In this document: one piece after another, positions 1 to 8,715 of the stretch
How positions within the stretch are numbered: position 1 is the stretch's first letter
Layout: the number at the start of each line of letters is the position of its first letter
Source: Prolixibacteraceae bacterium
GTDB taxonomy: Bacteria > Bacteroidota > Bacteroidia > Bacteroidales > Prolixibacteraceae
NCBI GenBank assembly: GCA_019856515.1
Contig: CP082230.1
Coordinates: 1,798,001-1,862,000, forward strand
DNA: 64,000 bases
Direction: 5' to 3'
Position numbers and translations under genes: made by a program
The notes under the pieces: generated by a model
Seen by the model: only the letters and a program-made list of their open reading frames with translations
Told to the model about the DNA's origin: nothing
The model's database searches: none

Positions 1-1
1 A

Positions 2-1318
2 AATAAAGCAAAAGAGGAGTATGATCTTGTTGAGATGGTTATTGAGATAATGGGGCGACTCAAGGAGGAAACAGAATTCGATAAAGCGGCAAAATTTGTT
101 GAAACAGTAAAAGCAAATAATCCTGATTTCTACAAAAAAGAAGTCTTTCTTTATGCGGATAAATTCTTAATCACATATTACTCTTTTAAACAAGAGTATG
201 AAAAGCTAAAGGAGACATTTAAATTTTACGACAATGATCCATTACAGGATTACGATCTTTTTCTGACAGTCTTCAACAAACTTATATATACACAGCAAAC
301 TGAACTTTTATCTCATACTATTACAAAGAATTTAGACAAGGTCATAGCTTGTGATACGCTAATTGAGGGTGCAGAAAAAGAATTACAAATAACGAAAGGG
401 AATCTCTTAGGGCAAGAAATTTATGAAAAATTCAAGGGAGCTCCAGAACAACTCTCTATTGCAAGAAAAAAAACATCCAAATATGATCTTTTTGGAGAAG
501 AATTCGATCCATTTTTTGTTTCCCCAATGATTGGGCTCAAAGAAATTGAAAAACGACCAAGGGATGAAGCCTTTATCATCCTTAACATCTATTTCAATCG
601 TTATATGCATAACAAAGGAGTCCCATTTTATTTATCTACAGAAATCGCTATTCTTTTAGAACGCTACTTCTCGAAAGCAAATGCTAGAATCAAAAAGATT
701 GAAAAATATAGTGACATCGATGTGGATTCATTTGAAGAGACCATAACAAATACGACCAACAAATTTCTTTTTACTGATGAGGTAAAGGTTATAGTTGCTT
801 ATTGGGGAAGTGTATATTTTTATGATTTTCTACACGAACATAACTTTATCTCACAAGCTTCTCATCAGAAAAATCAAGAAGCCATCATGGAGCTTAAAGC
901 TCGTGCTATTGTCGAATATTTTCCATCTTTATGGAAGGCAAACTTTGTTCATCATTGGCCTAAGCCGGATTTTGTGTCGGAGAATGAATTTATCTATGAA
1001 AATAAACTTTTCCATAAAAGTGCCGAAATAAAGAACAGTCCTTTTAATGAAATTAAAGATCAATTGGGCGAAGAGATTTCACAGTTGGGAGCTTTGGCTG
1101 ATTATATCGAAAATGTCAAAGAGAAGGAAATTAACACTTCACTTCTTGATAAAATCTTCGGTCAAAAAAACATGCCAATGAGCGACACAAAACAAAAAAA
1201 AGTTAATCAAGTCATTCATAATGGAGAACTACCATTTGTTCATGAAACGAAGAAGGTAGGGCGTAATGAACCTTGTCCTTGTGGCAGTGGTAAGAAATAT
1301 AAAAAATGTTGTGGATAA
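2..1318 (+). CDS. SEC-C motif protein, 5' end outside the window
   Basis: The reading frame is open from base 2. The first ATG is at 35, but eleven sense codons precede it without a stop, so the true start probably lies upstream of the window. The C-terminus carries a clear SEC-C zinc-binding motif ([18 protein letters not shown]), the small metal-binding tail also found on SecA and many unrelated proteins. The rest is helical and charged, with TPR-like character near the N-terminus, and I recognise no catalytic domain. No signal peptide can be judged because the N-terminus is missing. The next gene starts 97 bp downstream on the same strand, after a strong hairpin. Function is unknown; the SEC-C tail suggests a cytoplasmic zinc-dependent contact with protein or ribosome (inference). 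Confidence 0.8.
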   Translation, partial: NKAKEEYDLVEMVIEIMGRLKEETEFDKAAKFVETVKANNPDFYKKEVFLYADKFLITYYSFKQEYEKLKETFKFYDNDPLQDYDLFLTVFNKLIYTQQTELLSHTITKNLDKVIACDTLIEGAEKELQITKGNLLGQEIYEKFKGAPEQLSIARKKTSKYDLFGEEFDPFFVSPMIGLKEIEKRPRDEAFIILNIYFNRYMHNKGVPFYLSTEIAILLERYFSKANARIKKIEKYSDIDVDSFEETITNTTNKFLFTDEVKVIVAYWGSVYFYDFLHEHNFISQASHQKNQEAIMELKARAIVEYFPSLWKANFVHHWPKPDFVSENEFIYENKLFHKSAEIKNSPFNEIKDQLGEEISQLGALADYIENVKEKEINTSLLDKIFGQKNMPMSDTKQKKVNQVIHNGELPFVHETKKVGRNEPCPCGSGKKYKKCCG

Positions 1319-1327
1319 ATAACACGG

Positions 1328-1361
1328 TTCTCAAAGAGGGAAACGATCTTCTCTTTGAGAA
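1328..1361 (+). terminator. hairpin after the SEC-C gene
   Basis: Perfect 11-bp stem TTCTCAAAGAG / CTCTTTGAGAA with a 12-nt loop, starting 10 bp after the stop codon. No strong T-run follows, so it could be a weak terminator or a processing hairpin. Confidence 0.55.
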
Positions 1362-1415
1362 TATCTAATTATATGCCCGCCCCAAATGCATCTTTAATCA
1401 TAACATAAAGGTATT

Positions 1416-3098
1416 ATGACAATAAACGATTTTCTTCAACAAATATATCCCGAGATACTAGAAAGAGGTCAGAAGTATTACGAAATGGGTTATATTAGAT
1501 ACATAGACCAAATAAATAAAACCAATTGGCATGGAGAAGTAGAAGGCAATTATGGGAACTATAACATCATGTTTAAGATGGACAACAATAATAATATTAC
1601 CAATTATAACTGTGACTGTCCATATGATGATGGGATCTGTAAACATCTCGCTGCTGTTGCTCTAAAAATGGAAGAAGAGAAACTTATTGAGCATCAAACA
1701 GAAGTGACAATACAAAATAGTTGGCAACACATAATTGAAAATGCATCTCTTGATGAACTCCGAGATTTTATGATAGAGTACGGTAATCGAAATGGTGAAT
1801 TCAGACATCAAGTTCAGGTGATGTTAGCAAAATCAGACCTTACGGAAGGAGAAACCAGTATTGAATACCATCAACGTATCGTTGAAGGTATTTTTGAAAA
1901 GTATAGTTATGATGGCTATTTTAATTATCGTGATATGTTTAACCTTGATTGTGACATATCAGACATACAACAAAAAACGGATGGTTATTGCAAAAAAGAG
2001 AAATATGACGAAGCATTCTCGATATCTGCAGCAATAGCCATGGAGTGTATCAAAGCGGTTCCTGTTGTTGATGACTCTTCCGGAGAGTGTGGAGGGCTTA
2101 TATCTACCGCTATCATAGATATTCAGAACATATTCAATCAAACAAAAAGCCCCAAGACAAAGAACTCCATTTTTGAATGGACAAAAAAGCAACTAGACAA
2201 TTCTGACTATTATAACTATGGGTCTAGTGACGAACTTGAGTCCCTATTTTTCTCGACTGCTCATAAGTTAGGAGATAAAAACGCTGTATATGAATATCTT
2301 AATAAAGAGATCAAAAAACAGAAAAAGGAGAAGTATGGAGCTTATAGACTCGAAAGTATTCTTTTGATGAAAATCAACTTTCTCCAGTCCGATGGAAGAA
2401 ATGTGGAAGCAGATGCGACTATCGACAGCCATCTAAAAATCCCTGGTATTCGACAAATAAGGATCGACCAAGCCATCGCCTCAAAAAATATTAAACAACA
2501 CGAAAAACTACTATTAGATGGCATCAATATCGCACAGAAAGAGAATAATTGGGGAACAACACGCAATTGGAAGGAACAACTCATAGCATTTCACCAGCAA
2601 CAAAAGCAAACATCCAAAGTGAATATACTTGCTTTAGATCTATTTCAAGATCGTCCTTCTGAAATAGAATATTTTCTACTCTACAAGAAAACAACACCTG
2701 AAAATAAATGGATACCACTAAGAGATAATCTCATATCCACTCTTGCTTCTTCCCATATAGACATTCATTCTCTAGCCAAACTGTATATCGAAGAAAAAAT
2801 GATCGATAAACTTCTAGATTTAATCAAAAAACATGGCGATATCGACACCTTAAAAAACTATCATAGCCAGTTAAAAGATCACTATAGTGAAGAATTAATC
2901 GACCTTTACAAAATAGGGATCACCAAGCAAGCAAAACAGCTAGGCCGCGATAATTACATCTACATGGCAAGGCTTCTTGAAAAAATGGCAACAATAGACG
3001 GTGGCTTAACCAAAGCAAAGGAGCTACAAAACGTACTGCTCCAAACATACAGTAATAGACCAGCAATGAAGCAGGAGTTCGCCAAAATAAATTGGTAA
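1416..3098 (+). CDS. SWIM zinc-finger protein
   Basis: This 560-residue cytoplasmic protein has an N-terminal SWIM zinc finger. The CxCx(n)CxH pattern appears around residues 67-78 as CDCPYDDGICKH, followed by the usual hydrophobic helix (LAAVAL). SWIM domains bind DNA or partner proteins and often occur in large proteins of unknown role in Bacteroidota and Firmicutes. The remaining ~450 residues are helical and charged, look like TPR/HEAT-type repeats, and contain no enzyme motif I can name. There is no signal peptide or membrane segment. It follows the SEC-C gene at 97 bp and may be co-transcribed with it, giving two adjacent zinc-motif proteins of unknown function. The domain call is sure, the function is not. 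Confidence 0.8.
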   Translation: MTINDFLQQIYPEILERGQKYYEMGYIRYIDQINKTNWHGEVEGNYGNYNIMFKMDNNNNITNYNCDCPYDDGICKHLAAVALKMEEEKLIEHQTEVTIQNSWQHIIENASLDELRDFMIEYGNRNGEFRHQVQVMLAKSDLTEGETSIEYHQRIVEGIFEKYSYDGYFNYRDMFNLDCDISDIQQKTDGYCKKEKYDEAFSISAAIAMECIKAVPVVDDSSGECGGLISTAIIDIQNIFNQTKSPKTKNSIFEWTKKQLDNSDYYNYGSSDELESLFFSTAHKLGDKNAVYEYLNKEIKKQKKEKYGAYRLESILLMKINFLQSDGRNVEADATIDSHLKIPGIRQIRIDQAIASKNIKQHEKLLLDGINIAQKENNWGTTRNWKEQLIAFHQQQKQTSKVNILALDLFQDRPSEIEYFLLYKKTTPENKWIPLRDNLISTLASSHIDIHSLAKLYIEEKMIDKLLDLIKKHGDIDTLKNYHSQLKDHYSEELIDLYKIGITKQAKQLGRDNYIYMARLLEKMATIDGGLTKAKELQNVLLQTYSNRPAMKQEFAKINW

Positions 3099-3126
3099 TT
3101 AAACTGCGGCACAAAACAGACTTTAT

Positions 3127-3157
3127 CCTATCGAGTAATCCCTTAAAACTCGATAGG
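3127..3157. terminator. hairpin between convergent genes
   Basis: Perfect 9-bp stem CCTATCGAG / CTCGATAGG with a 13-nt loop. It lies between the converging SWIM gene and the sulfatase gene, so it may serve both strands. No clear T-run is present on either strand. Confidence 0.5.
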
Positions 3158-3234
3158 ACTAATCTGTCATCGTTTATGAAAAATTATTGATACATGAAGG
3201 ATGCATAAATTGGAACATATCTTCTTGAATCAAC

Positions 3235-4812
3235 CTAGCGTTTCTTTCTCTTTGCAAGTCTCTTTGCTTTTATCTTATTGGTCCAATAATCGTTATACGT
3301 CATCAACTCTTTTTTATCTGCCCAAGGAATATGGCGATTATATATTTGTGCATACTGCTTATAGCTATTTACACTAACAGCTTCTGATTCCCAACCAGCA
3401 ACATATTTATCATATGCCTTGCGCATCTTTTTTAAGATTTTATGACTCCCTTTCTCACCTGATATATTTCTCATCTCATAAGGATCAACCTTCAGATCAA
3501 ATAACTCTTCTTGTGGAGCCATACCCTCTCCATAAGGCCAATAAGTATATTTATATCTATTGGATACAACACTTAGACTATGAATCGGATCACTACCCCA
3601 TGCCTGAATAAGCATCTGATGATCTTTCATCTCTCTCTCAGGATTATCCAACAGCTTCTTCAAGCTCACCCCATCCATATTTTTAGGCACTTTTACATCA
3701 GCCAAATTCAAAATTGTAGGAGCCATATCAATATTTCCTGTTAATGCATTACACTCACGACGCTTCGCTTTTGCTTTTGGGGAGTAGATAATCAGTGGTG
3801 CTCTTGCCCCCTCTTCGTATGTCAATACTTTTCCTCCAAAACCATGCGAACCACAATGATACCCATTATCAGAGGTGTAAATGATGATCGTATTATCTGC
3901 TATTCCCTCCTTCTCTAATGTTTCCACTAACATACCGACAGCTTGATCTACACCATAAATTTGCTGATAGTATTTTGCAAGTGACTTATCATAAACCCCT
4001 GGCTTCCACTGATTCTTTAATATCTTAAACTGACGACCTCCTCTAGATTGTTCTGCGAGATGAGCTCCATTATCAACCCAATAGTTTTGGCTTGGTGTAA
4101 ACTTTGTATCAGCATACACATCATCAAATTGGGGATCAGGTCTAACAGGGGTATGGGGCGCTTTAAAACTAATAGATAAACAGAAAGGAGTATTCTTATC
4201 ACCATACTTTTTTATAAAATCCGATCCTGCGGCTCCCAAAGCACTTGATACATGCGGATACGCCTTTGCATATTGAGTTAAATACTTATTCTTATGCGTC
4301 TCATAATAGCCCTGACCTGTCCAGCCTGCCCACCAATCAAACCTCTCCACTGGCAAGTCCTCATAAGAGTTATGTAAATAATCAGTACTCTCTTTCACTC
4401 CAAAACCAAATTTACCAGCAAAACCAACAGCATATCCCTCTCTCTTAAGAATCATAGGGTAGCTGTTATCAAATCTATCAGGATACATGGCTCCATGCAT
4501 AAAATTACATCCATGTTTATGCTCATACAAGCCTGTCATAATAGAAGCTCGGCTTGCCATACATATAGCAGTGGTATTATAGTGACGGGTAAAACGGACC
4601 CCTTTACTAGCAATTCTATCTATATTGGGGGTTTTAATCTCCGTATTCCCCATACATCCCAACGCATCATACCTTTGGTCATCCGTTAATAAGAAGATAA
4701 TATTAGGTCGACGATTTTTCTCTTTCTCTTTTGCATATACACTACATCCAAGGGTAGCAAATAAGAGTAAAGCAATTGTTTTTTTCATAGTGTTTATTTT
4801 CATAGTTTTCAC
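3235..4812 (-). CDS. S1-family sulfatase with CMASR active site
   Basis: A type I (formylglycine-dependent) sulfatase of 525 residues that removes sulfate esters from glycans. The N-terminus has a signal peptide ending near residue 27 (hydrophobic stretch then SVYA); three nearby ATG codons (4812, 4803, 4788) could start it. Metal-binding LLTDDQ lies at about residues 41-46. The formylglycine cysteine is C84 in CMASR, the less common C-x-A-x-R version of the usual C-x-P-x-R. TSDNG, the second metal motif, lies in the second half. Secretion to the periplasm or surface is expected. It is the second gene of a two-sulfatase minus-strand unit, 129 bp after its partner. The C-terminus is very basic (KAKRLAKRKKR). 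The substrate cannot be told from sequence alone. No sulfatase-maturating enzyme is encoded in this window. Confidence 0.9.
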   Translation of the reverse strand: MKTMKINTMKKTIALLLFATLGCSVYAKEKEKNRRPNIIFLLTDDQRYDALGCMGNTEIKTPNIDRIASKGVRFTRHYNTTAICMASRASIMTGLYEHKHGCNFMHGAMYPDRFDNSYPMILKREGYAVGFAGKFGFGVKESTDYLHNSYEDLPVERFDWWAGWTGQGYYETHKNKYLTQYAKAYPHVSSALGAAGSDFIKKYGDKNTPFCLSISFKAPHTPVRPDPQFDDVYADTKFTPSQNYWVDNGAHLAEQSRGGRQFKILKNQWKPGVYDKSLAKYYQQIYGVDQAVGMLVETLEKEGIADNTIIIYTSDNGYHCGSHGFGGKVLTYEEGARAPLIIYSPKAKAKRRECNALTGNIDMAPTILNLADVKVPKNMDGVSLKKLLDNPEREMKDHQMLIQAWGSDPIHSLSVVSNRYKYTYWPYGEGMAPQEELFDLKVDPYEMRNISGEKGSHKILKKMRKAYDKYVAGWESEAVSVNSYKQYAQIYNRHIPWADKKELMTYNDYWTNKIKAKRLAKRKKR

Positions 4813-4941
4813 TATCCAAGAGTAGTTACCATACCAATTCGATATTGTAATTGGTAATTTTGTGAATACATTCTGTTTCGAGAAAATAAAATTGAACGAG
4901 AAGGAATCATCATAACAGTTCTAGGATAAGTCGTCACTGAA

Positions 4942-6369
4942 TTAATAGTCCTCTCCTGCATTACTTTTCTTACATGAACGGATAAAGAGCGACAGCTCTT
5001 TTTTCATCTCTCGGGCTACAGAAGGCTCCGAAGAGATAATATTCTCTGTTTCACTCGGGTCCTTTACAACATCATACAGTTCATACTCATATAAAGGCAC
5101 TGTTGAGTTGTCCGATCTACTTCGCTTCGTGGATCTATTATGAACCAACTTATAGTGATCTCCGATCAATGCCTCTTGATGTCCATTCTCAAACCAAAAG
5201 CCAATATTAGAACCTCTTTTACATTTCTTCCCATCGAAGAGAGGCATCAAGCTAATCCCATCATACGGCCTATCATCAGCCACCGTGTATCCCAAAATAT
5301 CCATACATGTGACAAAATAATCACTACTCACCATTGGAGCATCTGAGACCATCCCCTCTTCTACTCTATCAGGCCATTCAATGATTCCTGGAACACGAAT
5401 ACCTCCCTCATATAAGCTACGCTTTCTCCCTCGTAAAACGGATGCTGAACCTTGATATCTTCCTTTCATCTTACCATCACCTTCGGGGCCATTATCACTA
5501 CTAAAACAGACCATAGTATTGTTCGCAACACCCAATCGTCTCAACTCTTTTCGCAATCTCCCGACTTGAACATCAAGGGCTGTGATCACACTATAGTAAC
5601 TCTGTTTATCTTTATCACAATCCGCATAGAGCTCTTTCATATACTTAGGATGTCCAACAATTGGAGCATGCGGTGCATGAAACCAAACGACAACAAAGAA
5701 TGGTTTGGTATCTTTCACACATGTTTCAATAAATGGCAAAGCCTTATCCATAATAATTTTTGAATCACATCCATTCAACACCTGAGGTATAACCTTGCCA
5801 TTATGGACATAGCCTCGCCTCATATCGCCCTTAAACTCATGCAATTTACTCTGCTTATAAGGATCATAAGTTGCCACAGCAAATTCAGTCGAAAACCACT
5901 CATCAAAACCAGACATACCTGGCGTCATATAATTCAACTCAGGTTGTCGCTTTGCCCCTTTTCCACTATAATTATCAAACAAAGTTCCTAAATGCCACTT
6001 CCCAAAATGACCCGTTTGATATCCATGTATCTTAAACACCTCTGCCAAACAGATCTCTTCTTTCTTTAGATGCCCTTTATTGGCTTGAGATATTCCAAAT
6101 CGATTATGATTTCGCCCTGTCAAACAACTTCCTCGAGTCGGAGAACAAACGGGTCCTGCCGCATAAAAACGATTCAAACAAAATCCAGCCTCCGCCATAG
6201 AGTCCAAATTAGGGGTCTTTATTCTGGGGTGTCCATTATATCCTGTATCTCCCCAGCCCATATCATCTGCCATCACCAAAATGACATTAGGTCTATTATC
6301 CTCACCTCTAACATAATATAAGCAGCATAACAGACAGTAAAAAAATACAGTACATCTAAATAATCTCAT
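4942..6369 (-). CDS. S1-family sulfatase with CSPTR active site
   Basis: A type I sulfatase of 475 residues. It begins with a cysteine-rich hydrophobic signal peptide (to about residue 22), then PNVILVMADDMGWGD with the metal-binding Asp pair. The canonical formylglycine site CSPTRG has C75 as the residue to be oxidised. FSSDNG (metal site) and GKWHLG (substrate and sulfate binding) are also visible, so all catalytic elements look intact. The closing ELYDVVKDPSETENI segment is typical of the C-terminal subdomain. It precedes the second sulfatase by 129 bp on the same strand, which suggests sequential desulfation of one polysaccharide. No carbohydrate transporter is adjacent. The substrate class is unknown. 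Confidence 0.92.
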   Translation of the reverse strand: MRLFRCTVFFYCLLCCLYYVRGEDNRPNVILVMADDMGWGDTGYNGHPRIKTPNLDSMAEAGFCLNRFYAAGPVCSPTRGSCLTGRNHNRFGISQANKGHLKKEEICLAEVFKIHGYQTGHFGKWHLGTLFDNYSGKGAKRQPELNYMTPGMSGFDEWFSTEFAVATYDPYKQSKLHEFKGDMRRGYVHNGKVIPQVLNGCDSKIIMDKALPFIETCVKDTKPFFVVVWFHAPHAPIVGHPKYMKELYADCDKDKQSYYSVITALDVQVGRLRKELRRLGVANNTMVCFSSDNGPEGDGKMKGRYQGSASVLRGRKRSLYEGGIRVPGIIEWPDRVEEGMVSDAPMVSSDYFVTCMDILGYTVADDRPYDGISLMPLFDGKKCKRGSNIGFWFENGHQEALIGDHYKLVHNRSTKRSRSDNSTVPLYEYELYDVVKDPSETENIISSEPSVAREMKKELSLFIRSCKKSNAGEDY

Positions 6370-6613
6370 AATCTACCTTTTTATCAACCTATAGTATCTC
6401 CTATTGGATAGTACAAGTAACTAAAATAGCCACAGTTCGATGTCTAAAAACATATGGCTATTGTTTGAAGGTATTCAGAATAAGAGTAGAAACAGTCCCC
6501 CATCTAAATCAAATTGAAGCAAAGAATAAAACTCGAAAATCTTAAATACAATAGATCCAAGAAAATCATATGTCCTAATGTGGTTCAATCATCATAGGAA
6601 AAGAGACATCCAC

Positions 6614-7258
6614 CTACAACGTAATAGTAACGTAAGAGGTTCCAGAAAAACGATCTGTCTTAAGTTCATTATTAATCCCATAGAACCCATATATATGTAG
6701 TTGATGCCCTTTCATATCATTGGTTATTGGAATTTCAAAATGGAGATCTGAAGCCTTTGCATCTGCTTTATAGCACTTTGTATAATCGAGATCTTCTCTA
6801 CAAACAAAAAGAAAGAGATCACAGAACACCTTATTCAAATAGAAGCTCTCATGCCAATCCCATTGCACCACTAACTTATCTTCGAGATCATTATGGATTG
6901 TAAAATGGTCTAGGCGAGGCAAATTACCTCTGGATAATTTTATTTGTGGAAAGTCTATTTTAACTTGGTCATCCTCCCAATAGAAGAATTTTCTATTCTC
7001 AGACATTGCGGCAACATATGCCGTTCGTTGTTTTTTTTGCACACCAAAACCTACACGAACCAATTTAAGAGCATCTCTCATAAGAATAGCAGCCTTCCCA
7101 AAGCACGCTCTATCATGTCGACATCTCTCTGACTTGTGTCTTCTTTTCACCACTTCTGGCAAAGAACGCATGGTTTGAATACCTTTCCATTTTGCACCTA
7201 CAACACTTCCAACTTTTCCTTTAAATCCACCAAGGATTCCATTAAACAAGACAGCCAT
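6614..7258 (-). CDS. DUF6266 family protein
   Basis: The N-terminal signature (GILGGFKGKVGSVVGAKWKG followed by RSLP) matches the DUF6266 family of Bacteroidota proteins, which have no known function. An upstream ATG at 7288 is possible, but the ATG at 7258 has GAGGG about five bases before it and gives the usual family start MAVLFNGILGG, so I prefer it; the protein is then 214 residues. After the glycine-rich head and a basic segment, the second half is beta-rich and may form an immunoglobulin-like or lectin-like sandwich (inference). There is no signal peptide. The gene stands alone, with gaps of 240 bp and 1.4 kb around it, and the larger gap holds 11-bp repeat arrays. Confidence 0.75.
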   Translation of the reverse strand: MAVLFNGILGGFKGKVGSVVGAKWKGIQTMRSLPEVVKRRHKSERCRHDRACFGKAAILMRDALKLVRVGFGVQKKQRTAYVAAMSENRKFFYWEDDQVKIDFPQIKLSRGNLPRLDHFTIHNDLEDKLVVQWDWHESFYLNKVFCDLFLFVCREDLDYTKCYKADAKASDLHFEIPITNDMKGHQLHIYGFYGINNELKTDRFSGTSYVTITL

Positions 7259-7953
7259 AAGACCCTCATTTTTAGTTAATAAATACATTTTTTCGTACTT
7301 AAGCTATAGAATAGTTTTTTGAAAAACAAGGAAATCAAGACTGCCTGTATGATAATGTATGATTCTGCGCGATTTTTCGTGATTCGGCGTGAGCTTACCA
7401 CACCTCTTACCCCCCTTAAAAAGATATCATGGTTGTTAATTATTGACAAAACAAACATAATGCTCACATTTCAAAATCTACGAATCTTAGGTCTCTTGGT
7501 AAAATAATTTCTCCCAAATATCGTCATTAAATAACGCCACTAAATAGAGACAAGAATATCAATCTATTTCGTTTATGCTATTACATTTAGTCAAAAAACA
7601 TTTTATTTTGCTTATAATAAATCTGTTACTAGCAAAAATATTTAAAGTGTAGATAACGCTAAATATAAATATGGAAATACTTAACTTCATCTTACAACAC
7701 ACACTATTTAGACTAAATAAATTTACCAAAAATGTTAATAGTATATATAAAGGGTATATAGGCAAAAAAACCTTATTTAGAATCGGCTATTTTTAGAAGT
7801 TTAATGCCTCTCTATATTGGACCGTAATTATCTCTAGTATTGACAGGACTATGACTATCCCATTAATTGACTATTCCTAAACAAATAATCAAACCGTATT
7901 CAAAACGGATATTTAACGCTTTGAATACGGTGATGATTCGAACATCGGTCGAG

Positions 7954-7986
7954 GTTCATTCGAAGTTCATTCGAAGTTCATTCGAA
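7954..7986. repeat. three exact 11-bp tandem units, array A1
   Basis: Three identical units of GTTCATTCGAA. Degenerate units in the same phase precede them: ATTCGAA recurs one and two periods upstream at about 7934. Read on the minus strand the unit is TTCGAATGAAC, the same as in the array at 53967-53999. Confidence 0.9.
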
Positions 7987-8008
7987 GATTTGCCGTTTTT
8001 ATCGAACC

Positions 8009-8041
8009 AACTATGAAAGAACTATGAGGCAACTATGAAAG
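8009..8041. repeat. three 11-bp tandem units, array A2
   Basis: Units AACTATGAAAG, AACTATGAGGC, AACTATGAAAG. They fit the same 11-bp frame and general consensus (GAASTWYSAAN) as the other arrays in this window, though the word differs from array A1 only 23 bp away. Confidence 0.9.
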
Positions 8042-8466
8042 AGCACCGTTCTTGAACCGTTAAATATCCGTTCTAAATACGATCTTAAGTATAGTAATCT
8101 CCCTGTGATATAAGGGGCATTACACTGTAATAATGGATAAACATCATATTAGTATCGGGAATATTTCATAATTACAATAAGCCTCTTTATACATGCCTTT
8201 TTTAACATATGAATATCTGTAACACATAAATTTAGATATTGATCTTCACTAAAATCCATAGAGAGAGTGCTAATGACATAAAATAAATCTCATTAGCACA
8301 AAGATATAACAGATTAAATCACACAAATACAAACAACTAGCCATAAAATAGTTAACACATCAAATAGGGTATAAAAGACTTCAAAGCTAAGGTTAAAAAC
8401 ATAATTAAACTGATCACAAAAAAGGGACGTTTACATCTCTTGCATCATATAGTTGACCAAATGGCA

Positions 8467-8500
8467 AAAAAAAGAGTGTCCCATCAGACACTCTTTTTTT
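8467..8500. terminator. strong bidirectional terminator
   Basis: Perfect stem AAAAAAAGAGTGTC / GACACTCTTTTTTT (14 bp) with loop CCATCA. The A- and T-rich ends make it an intrinsic terminator on both strands. It most likely ends the GH88 transcript, whose stop codon is 216 bp away on the minus strand. Confidence 0.8.
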
Positions 8501-8715
8501 GTTATCATACTACATTAAAAATACTACTTATTCTTATGTTCTATTTTAGACCAATTAAATCATGAAATGAATGATATCCTTGCATTCTATAATATTTATC
8601 CGTCGTTAAGAGATATCACTGTAAAGATGGCTTTGTTTCCATTTTTGTGATTTGTCAGAACCAAATATATTGGCAAGCCTTATAACTCATTAAAAAATTA
8701 AATGGTACCTCACAT

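Larger units (their letters stand above)
7896..8080. repeat. inverted repeat enclosing two 11-bp arrays
   Basis: The left arm is GTATTCAAAACGGATATTTAACG at about 7896-7918. The right arm, at about 8058-8080, is its reverse complement with two mismatches; the central 15 bp (7904-7918 and 8058-8072) are perfect. The arms enclose about 140 bp made largely of 11-bp units. This looks like a discrete insertion-like or structural element rather than random spacer. No transposase is present. Confidence 0.75.
7259..8715. other. gene-free gap with 11-bp repeat arrays
   Basis: About 1.4 kb between DUF6266 and the GH88 gene with no credible coding region. It is AT-rich apart from a more mixed block at about 7890-8085, which holds two 11-bp arrays enclosed by a 23-bp imperfect inverted repeat (listed separately), and it ends with a strong bidirectional terminator at 8467-8500. 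I see nothing else in it. Confidence 0.7.

Noticed and set aside
5452..5763. 103-codon antisense frame inside a sulfatase gene
   Set aside because: Shadow frame; the sulfatase motifs on the other strand are decisive.
6425..6462. AATAGCCA / TGGCTATT hairpin as a terminator of the DUF6266 gene
   Set aside because: The 8-bp stem is 150 bp from the stop codon with a long loop and only a short T-run; not strong enough to list.
7559..7765. 68-codon hydrophobic frame on the minus strand
   Set aside because: It is in a very AT-rich gap where Phe, Ile and Leu codons arise by composition; there is no start signal.
7954..8041. CRISPR array
   Set aside because: Units of 11 bp without unique spacers and no cas genes in the window; it is a simple tandem repeat.
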